Origin: Marivita hallyeonensis
Lineage (GTDB): Bacteria; Pseudomonadota; Alphaproteobacteria; Rhodobacterales; Rhodobacteraceae
Reading direction: 5' to 3'
DNA length: 64,000 nucleotides
Assembly (NCBI RefSeq): GCF_900129875.1
Contig: NZ_FQXC01000001.1
Location: 186,001 to 250,000, forward strand
Part shown: positions 52,480-60,651 of the stretch, in pieces
Layout of the letters: every line of letters begins with the position of its first letter
Numbering within the stretch: position 1 is the stretch's first letter
Translations under genes and position numbers: made by a program
The notes under the pieces: generated by a model
What the model was told of the DNA's origin: nothing
Database searches by the model: none
Seen by the model: the letters and a program-made list of their open reading frames with translations, nothing else

Positions 52480-53408
52480 AGCTCCCACAGGAGCGTGCGG
52501 GCCTCGGCGCAATCGGCGTCCATCTGGTGGATCAGCGCTTCAAGGCTGTCGAACTTTTCTTCGGGCCGCAGGAAATCCACCAGCGCAACGGAGAGCGTCG
52601 CGCCGTAAAGGTCACCGGTGAAGTCAAAGATGAAGGTTTCCAGATTGGCGCGGTTCTCGCCAAACATCGGGCGCACACCCATCGACGCGGCGCCGTGGTA
52701 CGTTCCTTTGTGTGGGCCGTCGAGCACGTCGACAATCACGGCATAGACGCCGAATTTCGGTGGGTGCAGGCCGTCGATCGACATGTTCGCGGTGGGGTAT
52801 CCCAGTTCGCGTCCCCGCTGTTCGCCTCCGATCACCGGTCCTTCGATGCGGTGCCAGTGCCCCAGCATCTCGGCTGCGATGCGCGGTTTGCCGTCAGACA
52901 ACGCTGCGCGGATGGCGGTCGAGGAGACGGCGCCTGCTGTTCCGCTTATGATCTCGGCGATGGTCACGCCAAAGCCCATCGCGTCGCCGAACGCCACCAG
53001 GTCGTCTGCGGTTCCGGTGCGGCCTTTGCCAAAGCAGAAATCCGCGCCCACCACGACATGTGTCAGACCCAGCCCGTCGGAGATGACCTTGCGCGCGAAG
53101 TCTTCGGGCGACAGACCGGCGAGCGCGGCGTTGAAATTGAGTTCATACAGATGAGTGACGCCCAGTTTGCTCAGCCGTGTGGCGCGGGCCTCGGCATTCA
53201 TCAGGCGGAAGGGCGGCGCGTCCGCTGCGAAATACTCGCGCGGGTGAGGTTCGAAGGTCAGCACACCCAGCGGCGCGTGCGGGGCGGCCTTGCGGGCGAT
53301 GTCGATCACCGCCTGATGGCCGCGATGCACGCCATCAAAGTTGCCGATGGCAACGGTCGCCCCTTTGTCTTCCGGCGAAACGTACTGGTAATCCCGAACG
53401 ATTTTCAT
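52476..53408 (-). CDS. ribF: Bifunctional riboflavin kinase/FAD synthetase
   Basis: The 310-residue enzyme converts riboflavin to FMN and then FAD. The N-terminal adenylyltransferase has the GNFDGVHRGH motif (H-x-x-H class) and LGVLTFEPHP; the SSTAIRAAL segment follows. The C-terminal kinase domain has GRELGYPTANM and GVYAV, then GENRANLETFIFDF and SVALVDFLRPEEKFDSLEAL. The layout and length are standard. It leads the ribF-YcgN-aldolase unit. Confidence 0.97.
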   Translation of the reverse strand: MKIVRDYQYVSPEDKGATVAIGNFDGVHRGHQAVIDIARKAAPHAPLGVLTFEPHPREYFAADAPPFRLMNAEARATRLSKLGVTHLYELNFNAALAGLSPEDFARKVISDGLGLTHVVVGADFCFGKGRTGTADDLVAFGDAMGFGVTIAEIISGTAGAVSSTAIRAALSDGKPRIAAEMLGHWHRIEGPVIGGEQRGRELGYPTANMSIDGLHPPKFGVYAVIVDVLDGPHKGTYHGAASMGVRPMFGENRANLETFIFDFTGDLYGATLSVALVDFLRPEEKFDSLEALIHQMDADCAEARTLLWEL

Positions 53409-53455
53409 GCGGCAGGACTAGCGGGCGTGTCGCAGCAGTGCAATCCCTGCGGCGG

Positions 53456-53562
53456 GATGTTCCGTGGACGGAACATCGCGGACGCGCCTTCGCATCCGAA
53501 ACGCGCCTCAGGCGCGGTGCGTCTCCGTTGGCGGAGACGGCCGGATGCGGTGACGCATCCGG
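53456..53562. repeat. Array of four tandem stem-loops
   Basis: Four hairpins follow each other in about 107 bases: GATGTTCCG/CGGAACATC (9 bp, 53456-53477), CGCGCC/GGCGCG (6 bp, 53502-53516), GTCTCCG/CGGAGAC (7 bp, 53521-53538) and CCGGATGCG/CGCATCCGG (9 bp, 53541-53562). The last has loop GTGA. The array lies in the gap between the MaoC gene stop and ribF start and has no T-tract. Confidence 0.8.
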
Positions 53563-53569
53563 TTCCCGG

Positions 53570-54013
53570 TCAGTCGAACTTGCGCGACGGGGCTAGGACC
53601 TTGGCCTCTCCGATGAGGACTTTCTTGCCGTCCACGGAGCAATGGCAATCGAGTGTCACGCGGCGTTTGGCGAAGTCGATATCCACCACCTTCACCTCGG
53701 CATAGACGACGTCGCCCGGGCGCACAGGTGCGAGGAACTTGAGCGTCTGGCCCATATAGACGGTGCCGTGACCGGGCAGCTGTTCACCGATGACCGCAGA
53801 GATCAGGCCAGCGGTGAGCATGCCATGGGCAATACGGCCTTCGAAAATGGTGTCCTGCGCGTAATCATCATCGAGATGAACCGGGTTCCGGTCGGTCGAG
53901 ACCTGGGCGAACAGTTCGATATCCATATCGGTCACCTCTTTGCGCAGGTGACGGGACATACCCATTTCGATGTCTTCGATGCAGATCGTTCCGCGTGGCA
54001 GATTGTCCAACAT
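53570..54013 (-). CDS. MaoC-family (R)-specific enoyl-CoA hydratase-like protein
   Basis: The 147-residue hotdog-fold protein has the catalytic pair in the family core DRNPVHLDDDYAQ (Asp/His) and FEGRIAHGMLTAGLIS. It is the size of a PhaJ-type hydratase. The enzyme would supply (R)-3-hydroxyacyl-CoA from enoyl-CoA, for example for storage-polymer or fatty-acid pathways, but that role is an inference. ATG 54013 fits family length; a longer frame has no support. An inverted repeat lies just upstream. Confidence 0.88.
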   Translation of the reverse strand: MLDNLPRGTICIEDIEMGMSRHLRKEVTDMDIELFAQVSTDRNPVHLDDDYAQDTIFEGRIAHGMLTAGLISAVIGEQLPGHGTVYMGQTLKFLAPVRPGDVVYAEVKVVDIDFAKRRVTLDCHCSVDGKKVLIGEAKVLAPSRKFD

Positions 54014-54038
54014 GTTGCACTCCAGGCTGATTGGGTAG

Positions 54039-54082
54039 GTAATAAAAGTTAGCTTACCGCCCGTTTCTTGCAACTTTATTAC
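54039..54082. promoter_or_regulatory. AT-rich inverted repeat upstream of the maoC-like gene
   Basis: GTAATAAAAGTT (54039-54050) and AACTTTATTAC (54072-54082) are near-complementary arms (one T fewer in the second) around a 21-base spacer. AT content is above the surrounding GC-rich sequence. It lies 25 bases upstream of the maoC-like start and 17 bases past the WYL regulator stop, so it may be an operator. Confidence 0.5.
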
Positions 54083-54099
54083 TTTGCGCGCGCAGAAAA

Positions 54100-54816
54100 T
54101 CAAGTGTCTGTTTGCCGCGCTTCGTCGATTTGTTGCGCCGGAGATGCGCTTTTCTCAGCGTCTTCCCACAATGATCTCAGGACTTTACCCTGTCCGGTGA
54201 AGCGCGCGTCCAAAGCGTCGCAGGACCAAAGTCGGTCAGAGCGGAAATGGCGGAACCCGCCGCGCAATTCGCACCAGGCGGCAAGAATCACGCATTCGAC
54301 ATGGTAGATCATGACCAAGGGGCGGATGACCCGTTCGGTTTCCACACCCGCGCTGTTGCGGTAGGTTATGCGCAGCTTGCGCTCTTCCCGGATGGCGTCA
54401 CGCAACATGCCTTTCGACACGCAACCCAGCGATGGGTCATCCTGTGGCGCGCCGAAGGGGACGACGCTGATCCACGGCGCACCGTCGCGCAGGGTTTCGA
54501 TCTTGTTGCAGACCCTGCGCGCGGCGTCTTGCAGGGCTCCGTCGCCGGTGCGCGCGAGCATCGACAATCCGACGGTCAATGCCTCGAGCTCTTCCTGATC
54601 GAAGTTGAGCGGGGGCAGGTCATAGCCTCGGCGCATGATGTAGCCGATGCCCGACTCGCCCTCGATGGGTGTGCGCATCGCCTGAAGGGCGGCCACGTCG
54701 CGGTAGATCGTGCGCGTGCTGACTTCCAGCCGCTCCGCAAGCTGTGCGGCGGTCATCGGTTTGCGCGCGGTGCGTAAAAGCTGGATGACTTCGAAAAGGC
54801 GTGTGGTGCGTTGCAT
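54100..54816 (-). CDS. YafY-type HTH regulator with WYL domain
   Basis: The 238-residue regulator has an N-terminal winged HTH (TRLFEVIQLLRTARKPMTAAQLAERLEVSTRTIYRDVAALQA), then a central linker (PLNFDQEELEALTVGLSML), and a WYL domain with the LRITYRNSAG strand, RVIRPLVMIYHVECVILAAWCELRGGFRHFRSDRL. WYL domains often bind nucleotide-like or small-molecule ligands. ATG 54816 is set by family start. It is upstream of the maoC-like gene on the same strand, so the inverted repeat between them may be its site. Confidence 0.88.
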   Translation of the reverse strand: MQRTTRLFEVIQLLRTARKPMTAAQLAERLEVSTRTIYRDVAALQAMRTPIEGESGIGYIMRRGYDLPPLNFDQEELEALTVGLSMLARTGDGALQDAARRVCNKIETLRDGAPWISVVPFGAPQDDPSLGCVSKGMLRDAIREERKLRITYRNSAGVETERVIRPLVMIYHVECVILAAWCELRGGFRHFRSDRLWSCDALDARFTGQGKVLRSLWEDAEKSASPAQQIDEARQTDT

Positions 54817-54922
54817 GTCAGTCCCCGGAAGACGTGCTGACAGTGTAGCATCCCCTGCTGACAGCAGTCTGTCAGGGGTGATGCGTTTGTCTGCCGATCT
54901 GTACCGATTGGGAGACATCGAC

Positions 54923-55060
54923 ATGTCGTATTACGATCAAGCCGTCATGATGGAACTTGCGCTGGGGCGATGGAGCTCCGCCCGCCCACAGAACCGCCGT
55001 GTGCGACAAAGGCCGGTGCAGCGGGGGACCTACTACCTGGGGTATTTCTGGCTGGATTGA
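54923..55060 (+). CDS. Small basic protein (45 residues)
   Basis: The gene encodes MSYYDQAVMMELALGRWSSA and an Arg-rich middle, then GTYYLGYFWLD. A GGGAGA site lies 8 bases upstream of ATG 54923. It is divergent from the WYL gene and converges with the HAD gene. It is aromatic-rich, has no membrane span and was not recognised as a known family. Support is modest, from ribosome site, start and composition. Confidence 0.5.
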   Translation: MSYYDQAVMMELALGRWSSARPQNRRVRQRPVQRGTYYLGYFWLD

Positions 55061-55065
55061 TCCGC

Positions 55066-55938
55066 CTACCGCAGGAAGCCGATGCTGAATTGCGGAGAGA
55101 TGCCTTCCTTGGCGAGGTAGGCGTTCAGTTTTTCCGGGTCCGGCTGGGTGTCAGTGCCGGTTTCTTGCGCTGCAAGCCCACCGGTGATGAAGAGCGCGTC
55201 TATGTCTTCGCCCATCGCGCCATCGATGTCCGTGTGCGCGCCGTCGCCGATGGCGAGGATTCGGGACGTGTCCACATCCACATCGAGTGCCGCGATGCGG
55301 CGGCGGGCGAGGTCATAGATCGGCGGGTGCGGTTTGCCGAAGTAAAGGCTTTCGCCGCCCATCTCCGTGTAAAGTTTAGCCAGTGCACCGGCGCACCATT
55401 CGCGCGTATCGCCGCGATCGACGACGATATCCGGGTTGGCGCAGAGCAGTTTCAGACCCTTCTGCTTTGCGTAGAGAAACTGCGGTCGGTTCACTGCCGG
55501 ATCAGCGTGCGGATCAAACGGGCCGCAACACACGATCCCGTCGGCGTCTTCAAGGTCGACGCGGGTGATGTCGACGGGGTCGTCGATGAGCTCCAATGGA
55601 TCAAAGAAGGTCTCGTCGAAAGGTTGGCCCATGAACCAGACCTTTGTGCCCACCGCGCCTCGGAACATCGCAGCGCGGGCGCTGTCGCCGCTCGTGGCGA
55701 TGCTGTCATAGGCCTCTTCGGGCACGTTCAGCCGTTTGAGTTGCTTGGCCACCTCGTGGCGCGACCGGGGAGCGTTGGTCAGCATGACAACCGTCCCGCC
55801 GCCTTTGCGAAACCCTTTGAGAGCCGCGACCGCTTCGTCATAGGCTGTCACACCGTTGTGCACACAGCCCCAGAGATCGACAAGCAGCACGTCGTAGCGA
55901 TTGGCGATATCGGCAAGAGATGAGATGATCTGGGTCAT
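55066..55938 (-). CDS. HAD hydrolase, TIGR01459 family (NagD-like)
   Basis: The 290-residue HAD-IIA protein has motif I LLVDLWGCVHNG (Asp nucleophile, with DLWGC in place of DxDGT), motif II LTNAPR, motif III with FGKPHPPIYDLA (Lys), and motif IV IGDGAHTDIDGA. NagD-type enzymes dephosphorylate small phosphoesters. Substrate unknown. ATG 55938 has GGAG upstream (revcomp of CTCC); a longer frame upstream is not supported. Confidence 0.9.
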   Translation of the reverse strand: MTQIISSLADIANRYDVLLVDLWGCVHNGVTAYDEAVAALKGFRKGGGTVVMLTNAPRSRHEVAKQLKRLNVPEEAYDSIATSGDSARAAMFRGAVGTKVWFMGQPFDETFFDPLELIDDPVDITRVDLEDADGIVCCGPFDPHADPAVNRPQFLYAKQKGLKLLCANPDIVVDRGDTREWCAGALAKLYTEMGGESLYFGKPHPPIYDLARRRIAALDVDVDTSRILAIGDGAHTDIDGAMGEDIDALFITGGLAAQETGTDTQPDPEKLNAYLAKEGISPQFSIGFLR

Positions 55939-56040
55939 GGGGGCTCCTCTGGTCAGTGCTTGGATAACGCAGATGCGTGATGGCGTAACCCCTGAACGTG
56001 GAGGATTGATCCCTTGCCTTGCGTCACACAGGATTCGGGG

Positions 56041-56922
56041 ATGAACTTGCTTTGGCACGTGCGCAGTTTCATCGGGTTGGGTGCGGTTTTTGCGGCTCTG
56101 TCGGAGCTATGGTTCTATCCGGTCGCGGATGTCGCACAGCTAGCGGTGATGGTGGGGTTTTACGCTATTGCGGCGCACCTGTCCGTCTTGACCGTGGCGG
56201 TGCTTGGCGGGGGCGGCGCGTTGGCATGGTACCTTGCCGCCGTTCTAGTCGGAGTCCTGGTCGAAGGCATCCCGGTGTTCGAGCTGTTCTCGGCGCTGCC
56301 CTTTTCGCTTTTGTGGACGAGCATTGCGTGGCACGGGCTTGTGTCAGGGCTCATCGGGGTCAGGCTCTATCGGTGGGCCTTGGCGCGAGGGGCTGTGGCT
56401 TTTGTGGCCATGAACATCGTCTTCGGCGCGGCGTTGGGGATTTGGGGTGCGTATTTCTGGACCGCTGAACCAGTGGGGATGCGGTACGCCGAGCAATTGC
56501 CGTGGGCGTGGGGCCTCTTCTTTGCCGGGCATGTCATTTTGCCCGAGGGCCGGGTGCCGCGGCGGATGGCGTGGCCTGTTCTGTGGATGCTGGCGGGATT
56601 GGTCGCGTTCGGCTTCGTTGCCGGAACCGTCGTCGCGGTGGGCCTGCTCGCGGTGCTTTTGCCGCTTCTATGCGCGCTTACCCTGCTCGCGGTGCGCGGA
56701 GTTCAGAGCGAAGCGCCGCTATGGCCGGAGTTTCGCGTGACGCAGGCTTGGGCGGCGGGGCTGATGCCGCTGTCGGCTTTTGCGCTTTATACCTTGTGCG
56801 CCAATCAGCCTTGGGTGGGCGAGGTCAATTGGATCGCCCTCGTGATGCTTGCTCCGGTGTCACTTGGTCTGCTTGTGCTTTGTGGAGGGCGGGCGGTGAC
56901 GCGCGGGCAGAGCGGTGGTTAG
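56041..56922 (+). CDS. Polytopic membrane protein, unknown
   Basis: The 293-residue protein has about eight hydrophobic segments, with few charged residues, and a short cytosolic C-terminus. Landmarks are LWHVRSFIGLGAVFAALSEL at the start and an aromatic region WGAYFWTAEPVGMRYAEQLPWAWG near residue 140. No motif of a known transporter or enzyme was recognised. The ATG 56041 with GGGG immediately upstream is the best start. It converges with the DUF1294 gene by a 4-base overlap of the stops. Confidence 0.6.
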   Translation: MNLLWHVRSFIGLGAVFAALSELWFYPVADVAQLAVMVGFYAIAAHLSVLTVAVLGGGGALAWYLAAVLVGVLVEGIPVFELFSALPFSLLWTSIAWHGLVSGLIGVRLYRWALARGAVAFVAMNIVFGAALGIWGAYFWTAEPVGMRYAEQLPWAWGLFFAGHVILPEGRVPRRMAWPVLWMLAGLVAFGFVAGTVVAVGLLAVLLPLLCALTLLAVRGVQSEAPLWPEFRVTQAWAAGLMPLSAFALYTLCANQPWVGEVNWIALVMLAPVSLGLLVLCGGRAVTRGQSGG

Positions 56923-57233
56923 GGTGTGCGTCCGGCGAGATACCACACCAGCGTTGCGGTCGCGGCCCACGCAAACGGAATCGCGTTCAGCATCGTTCGG
57001 AAGGGTTCCTTGCGGGTTTTGTGGCGAAAGCATTGCTGTGCCCACTTCGCGCCGAACCAGCCGCCGATGAAAGACCAAAGCAAAAGGCTGCTTTCGGGAA
57101 TGCGCCACGCCTGCTGCGTCGCGCGTCGCTTGTCGAAATAGAACGCCACACCCGTGATGACGTTCACGATTACGAACAGCCCGAGCAGGCCGAACACCAA
57201 AGTGGTGCCCGGCCTGTTCCAGAGCTCAGACAC
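56919..57233 (-). CDS. DUF1294 membrane protein
   Basis: The 104-residue protein fits the DUF1294 family: two hydrophobic segments at about 12-32 (FGLLGLFVIVNVITGVAFYF) and near the C-terminus (TMLNAIPFAWAATATLVWYLAG), between them FYFDKRRATQQAWRIPESSLL and GGWFGAKWAQQCFRHKTRK. Function unknown. ATG 57233 lies four bases after the ppaC stop on the same strand, so it is co-transcribed with ppaC. Confidence 0.9.
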   Translation of the reverse strand: MSELWNRPGTTLVFGLLGLFVIVNVITGVAFYFDKRRATQQAWRIPESSLLLWSFIGGWFGAKWAQQCFRHKTRKEPFRTMLNAIPFAWAATATLVWYLAGRTP

Positions 57234-57237
57234 CAGG

Positions 57238-58158
57238 TCAGAGCTTCAGATTGGGAATGATCTGTTTCTTACGGCTCACGACACCCGGAAGAACAACACT
57301 GTCGCCGTCTGCCTGCGCGTCGAAGCTCTTGGCAGCGACGGTTTTCACAAGCTCGTTAGGGACGAGCAGTGTGGATTCCTCGTTGAGGATGTCGACGACG
57401 AACAAGAGCACCTGATCAACGCCGTCTTCCTTGGCGACGTCCACCATGGAGGACATCAGGCTGTCCTTTCGGTCGAGGACGGTCTTCGGCGATGTGGTCT
57501 CGAGCACCGAGACGCGGAATTTCGTGCCCTCGACCTCGTATTCCTTGCTGTCCATGCGCAGAAGCTCTGCGTCGGAGAAGGACGAGACGTCGGACTTTGC
57601 CGCGAACATCTCGGCGGCGTAGTCCGGGATCGAGACGCCGAGATCTTCGGCCAGCGACCACGCGATGGCCTTGTCTTCCTGCGTTGTGGTCGGCGAGCGG
57701 AATTCCAGCGTGTCCGAGAGGATGCAGGACAGCATGGCGCCTTTGATGTTTGTCGGTGCCTGGGCCAGATCGTCGCCGATCATCTTCCACATGATGGTCG
57801 CGGTGCAGGCCACCGGTTCGATGCGGATATCGATCGGACCTTTGGTTTCAAGACCGCCCACCAGCTTGTGGTGGTCGATGATGGCGCGGATGTCGGAGCC
57901 GTTGATGCCTTCAGGCAGTTCGGCCGGGTTGTTGGTGTCGACGATGACGACAGGCTGATCCGCGTCGACGGACGAGATGATTTCGGGTTTGTCGAGCTTC
58001 CAGTGGTCAAGCACGAACGCGGCCTCGGTGTTGGGCTCGCCCAGAAGCACCGGCTTGGCCTCTTCGCCCTTGATCTGGTTGAGGTACCACGCCCAGATGA
58101 TCGGGCTGCCTGTGCTATCGGTGTCGGGGGATTTGTGTCCGAAAACAAGAGTGGTCAT
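57238..58158 (-). CDS. ppaC: Manganese-dependent inorganic pyrophosphatase
   Basis: The 306-residue DHH-family enzyme hydrolyses pyrophosphate to phosphate, driving biosynthesis. Metal motifs are FGHKSPDTDS (His, Asp), DTNNPAELP and DHHK (Asp-His-His). The C-terminal DHHA2-type lid has SVLETTSPKTVLDRKDSL and the RKKQI end (Arg-Lys-Lys). ATG 58158 is set by family start; the frame upstream is longer but unsupported. A pair of hairpins lies upstream. Confidence 0.95.
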   Translation of the reverse strand: MTTLVFGHKSPDTDSTGSPIIWAWYLNQIKGEEAKPVLLGEPNTEAAFVLDHWKLDKPEIISSVDADQPVVIVDTNNPAELPEGINGSDIRAIIDHHKLVGGLETKGPIDIRIEPVACTATIMWKMIGDDLAQAPTNIKGAMLSCILSDTLEFRSPTTTQEDKAIAWSLAEDLGVSIPDYAAEMFAAKSDVSSFSDAELLRMDSKEYEVEGTKFRVSVLETTSPKTVLDRKDSLMSSMVDVAKEDGVDQVLLFVVDILNEESTLLVPNELVKTVAAKSFDAQADGDSVVLPGVVSRKKQIIPNLKL

Positions 58159-58260
58159 TTCGCGTCTCTGCTCTGCCAGATGTGAAGTCGCGCGCCTTAT
58201 AGGGCGCGCGTTGGGGCTTGTCACCTGTGGCAGTTTGCGCCGATCCGCGGCAGTCGGGCG

Positions 58261-58301
58261 ACCCTGCGATGACGCAGGGTGGCGGAGCAGTGATGCTCCG
58301 C
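58261..58301. repeat. Pair of tandem stem-loops
   Basis: ACCCTGCG/CGCAGGGT (58261-58280, loop ATGA) and GCGGAGCA/TGCTCCGC (58282-58301, loop GTGA) are two 8-bp perfect stems side by side, between the ppaC start and the kpsE-like stop. They resemble the array at 53456-53562 in stem length and GTGA loop. Confidence 0.8.
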
Positions 58302-58307
58302 TCTGCC

Positions 58308-59900
58308 CTAGTTGGCGACCTGTTCGCGAAGGATCGAAGCGGTGAGCGAGATCAGCAGGTAGATGCCCGAGAACACGAGGAACGTCAGAAGCGTGTTCTC
58401 GAAGGCGCGCGGATAGCTCGGGTCCTGTGAGGGCAGAGGATAGACCGATGTCGTCAAGTACCGTGCCTGGCTGTCGGCATCGCGGCTGGCCTGATCAAGA
58501 CGTTCGAGCGCCGCCGCCAGCATCATGTCGCGGGTGGCGAGATCGGCCTCGGCCATCTGGATCTGGACGGCGGTTTCGGCAAGCGATCCGGCATCTTCGG
58601 TATGGGCTGTCATCTCAAGGTTGATTTCGTCCTTCAAGGCTTGGAGGCGGCGGATGTCGGCCTGTACACCTTCGACACGGCTTTGGTTCGGTCGCGCGTT
58701 GTCGAGGAGCGCCTGAAGCTGCAGGTTCTTGTCCTGAAGCTGTGTCTCCACCGTTTCGATCCGTGCCTGAAGCGCGCCGATGCGGGCCCGTGGATCGAGG
58801 ACAGAGCTTTCCTGCTGCAGTCGGACAAGCCGTTCCTGTGCTTCACGCCGGGCCATTTCGGCATCCTGCAACCCCTTCTGCGCGTCGCTCACAGCGTTTT
58901 CACGCTTGCGGGCCGAAAGGTTGTCGACACGTTCTTCGGCATAGCCGATGAGCGCGTTCGAGAAATCGGTGGCGATCTGCGGATTGGCCGCAGCGACCTC
59001 CATCCGGATGACGCCTTCCGTGGGATCGTATCCGATCTGCACGTATTTCTTGTAGAGTTTGAACATGTCCTCGATCGAGGCGTCCGGTTCGAGGCGACGC
59101 ACCGGGTCCAGCCAATTCTGCGAGAAATGCTCGCGAAAGCCTTCGTCCTCATCAAGCCGCAGCATCGCGTCTTTGGAGGTCAGGTAGCTCTGCACCGCAA
59201 TCGCGTCCTGGTTGGTGGCGAATTGGGTGCCCGAGAGCAGGCCACCCATGCCACCTGAGGATTCCGCTTTGAGAATCAGGAATTCCGATTTCGACGCGTA
59301 CATCGGCGTGGCCACCGAGAAGAAGTACCATCCGGCAAGGATCGTGGGGATCATGACGAATGCCGCCAGCCGGGTGAAGAGCAGGCGCAGCCGCATGTTG
59401 CGGCGACGGGCCATTTCTTCCTGGATCACCCGAATCTCTTGAGAGCGGCGTTCGGCCGGGCTGCGCGGGTCGGTGGCCGGAAGGTTCTTGGTTTGCGTGG
59501 CCACTTTCTGTGGCAGTTGCGCCTTGGCCTTCGGAGCGCTGTCGGTCGTTTCGGATTTGGGGACCATCAGGTCGAGCGCGTTTTCACGCTCGAACGGATC
59601 GATGCCCTTGAGCCGGAGCATATACACCGCTTCGTGGTCGGTGTTCGGTTTCAACCCATGGCGATATGCGACGCGACGCGCCATGCGAAGCTGGCGACCG
59701 GTGAGGCCTTCTTCGCGAATAGCGGCGAGAGCCTGTTCGACACCGCCGTCTGCGGGACGCTGGATTCGCTCGGTCTTGGGGGCCGATCCGGCATCGACGC
59801 TGTGCGAGGTGGGATGACCGGCTGCTGCAGCGGGTCCGCCGGGGGAAACGGGTGTGCTGCGGCGAATGCGGAAGCGTTTAGCTTTGGGTTTCATAGTCAT
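58308..59900 (-). CDS. Capsule polysaccharide export protein, KpsE-like
   Basis: The 530-residue inner-membrane protein has a long basic/proline-rich cytosolic N-terminus (about 1-165), a first membrane helix (about 173-194, LFTRLAAFVMIPTILAGWYF), a long periplasmic coiled-coil region with repeated E/R/Q heptads (about 330-470), and a second membrane helix near the C-terminus (TLLTFLVFSGIYLLISLTA). This is the polysaccharide co-polymerase/KpsE layout. The N-terminal extension is unusually long. Start is ATG 59900; ATG 59894 is an alternative. It overlaps the kpsT-like gene by 23 bases. Confidence 0.85.
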   Translation of the reverse strand: MTMKPKAKRFRIRRSTPVSPGGPAAAAGHPTSHSVDAGSAPKTERIQRPADGGVEQALAAIREEGLTGRQLRMARRVAYRHGLKPNTDHEAVYMLRLKGIDPFERENALDLMVPKSETTDSAPKAKAQLPQKVATQTKNLPATDPRSPAERRSQEIRVIQEEMARRRNMRLRLLFTRLAAFVMIPTILAGWYFFSVATPMYASKSEFLILKAESSGGMGGLLSGTQFATNQDAIAVQSYLTSKDAMLRLDEDEGFREHFSQNWLDPVRRLEPDASIEDMFKLYKKYVQIGYDPTEGVIRMEVAAANPQIATDFSNALIGYAEERVDNLSARKRENAVSDAQKGLQDAEMARREAQERLVRLQQESSVLDPRARIGALQARIETVETQLQDKNLQLQALLDNARPNQSRVEGVQADIRRLQALKDEINLEMTAHTEDAGSLAETAVQIQMAEADLATRDMMLAAALERLDQASRDADSQARYLTTSVYPLPSQDPSYPRAFENTLLTFLVFSGIYLLISLTASILREQVAN

Positions 59901-60537
59901 AGAGCTGTTTCGCTTCTTCAAGGGTGTCAAACATGTGAAGCACGCCGTTCTTGAGAACGGCGGCTTGGTTGGCAAATTTCTCAAGCGTTTCGGCCTGGTG
60001 GGAGACGATGATCATGGTGCTGGTGCGCATGCGCTCGGCCATGATGTCTCCGATCTTCTGGTTGAACTCCGCATCGGTGTTCAGCGGCATGCCCTCGTCC
60101 ACGAGGTAGATGTCGAAATCGAGCGCAAGCATGAGAGAAAAGGTGAAGCGGCCGCGCATACCCGAGGAGTATGTGCCAAGGGGCTGGTCGAAATATTCGC
60201 CCAGATCGCACAGCCAGCGACAATAGGCTTCGACATAATCGGGATCGAGCCCATAGAGGCGCGCGATAAATCGGGAATTTTCCATCGCCGAGTGCTTGGT
60301 GACGACGCCGCCCATGAAACCGAGCGGGAACGACACCCGGCTTGTTTTGCGAATCTCACCTTCGTCGGGTTTTTCCAGACCCGCCATCATCCGGATGAGC
60401 GTGGTTTTCCCTGTCCCGTTTGGAGCAAGGATGCCGAGGGACTGGCCCAAATCGACGCGAAACGACGCCTGGTCCAGGATCACCTTACGGTGCGACCCGG
60501 TCCAAAACGATTTGCTGACGTTGTCGAATTCCAGCAT
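59878..60537 (-). CDS. Capsule polysaccharide export ABC ATPase, KpsT-like
   Basis: The 219-residue ATPase of the polysaccharide-export class has Walker A LAPNGTGKTTL (37-47), the signature GTYSSGMRGRFTFSLMLALDFDIY (SSGM), Walker B YLVDEGMP and the switch His in IIVSHQAETL. It powers export of a capsule polysaccharide. A partner permease (KpsM) is not visible in the window. The gene precedes the KpsE-like gene. Start ATG 60537 lies after an AT-rich 114-base intergenic stretch. Confidence 0.92.
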   Translation of the reverse strand: MLEFDNVSKSFWTGSHRKVILDQASFRVDLGQSLGILAPNGTGKTTLIRMMAGLEKPDEGEIRKTSRVSFPLGFMGGVVTKHSAMENSRFIARLYGLDPDYVEAYCRWLCDLGEYFDQPLGTYSSGMRGRFTFSLMLALDFDIYLVDEGMPLNTDAEFNQKIGDIMAERMRTSTMIIVSHQAETLEKFANQAAVLKNGVLHMFDTLEEAKQLYDYETQS

Positions 60538-60651
60538 CGATGCCCCGTTTCACCTCCGCACAGGGATTGCACGGTATGGTTACTCAAGGGTTTAGATTTT
60601 GAGTTTGACTGGATTGTGGCCAATCCATAGCAAATTCCGGGTATTGTCGCC

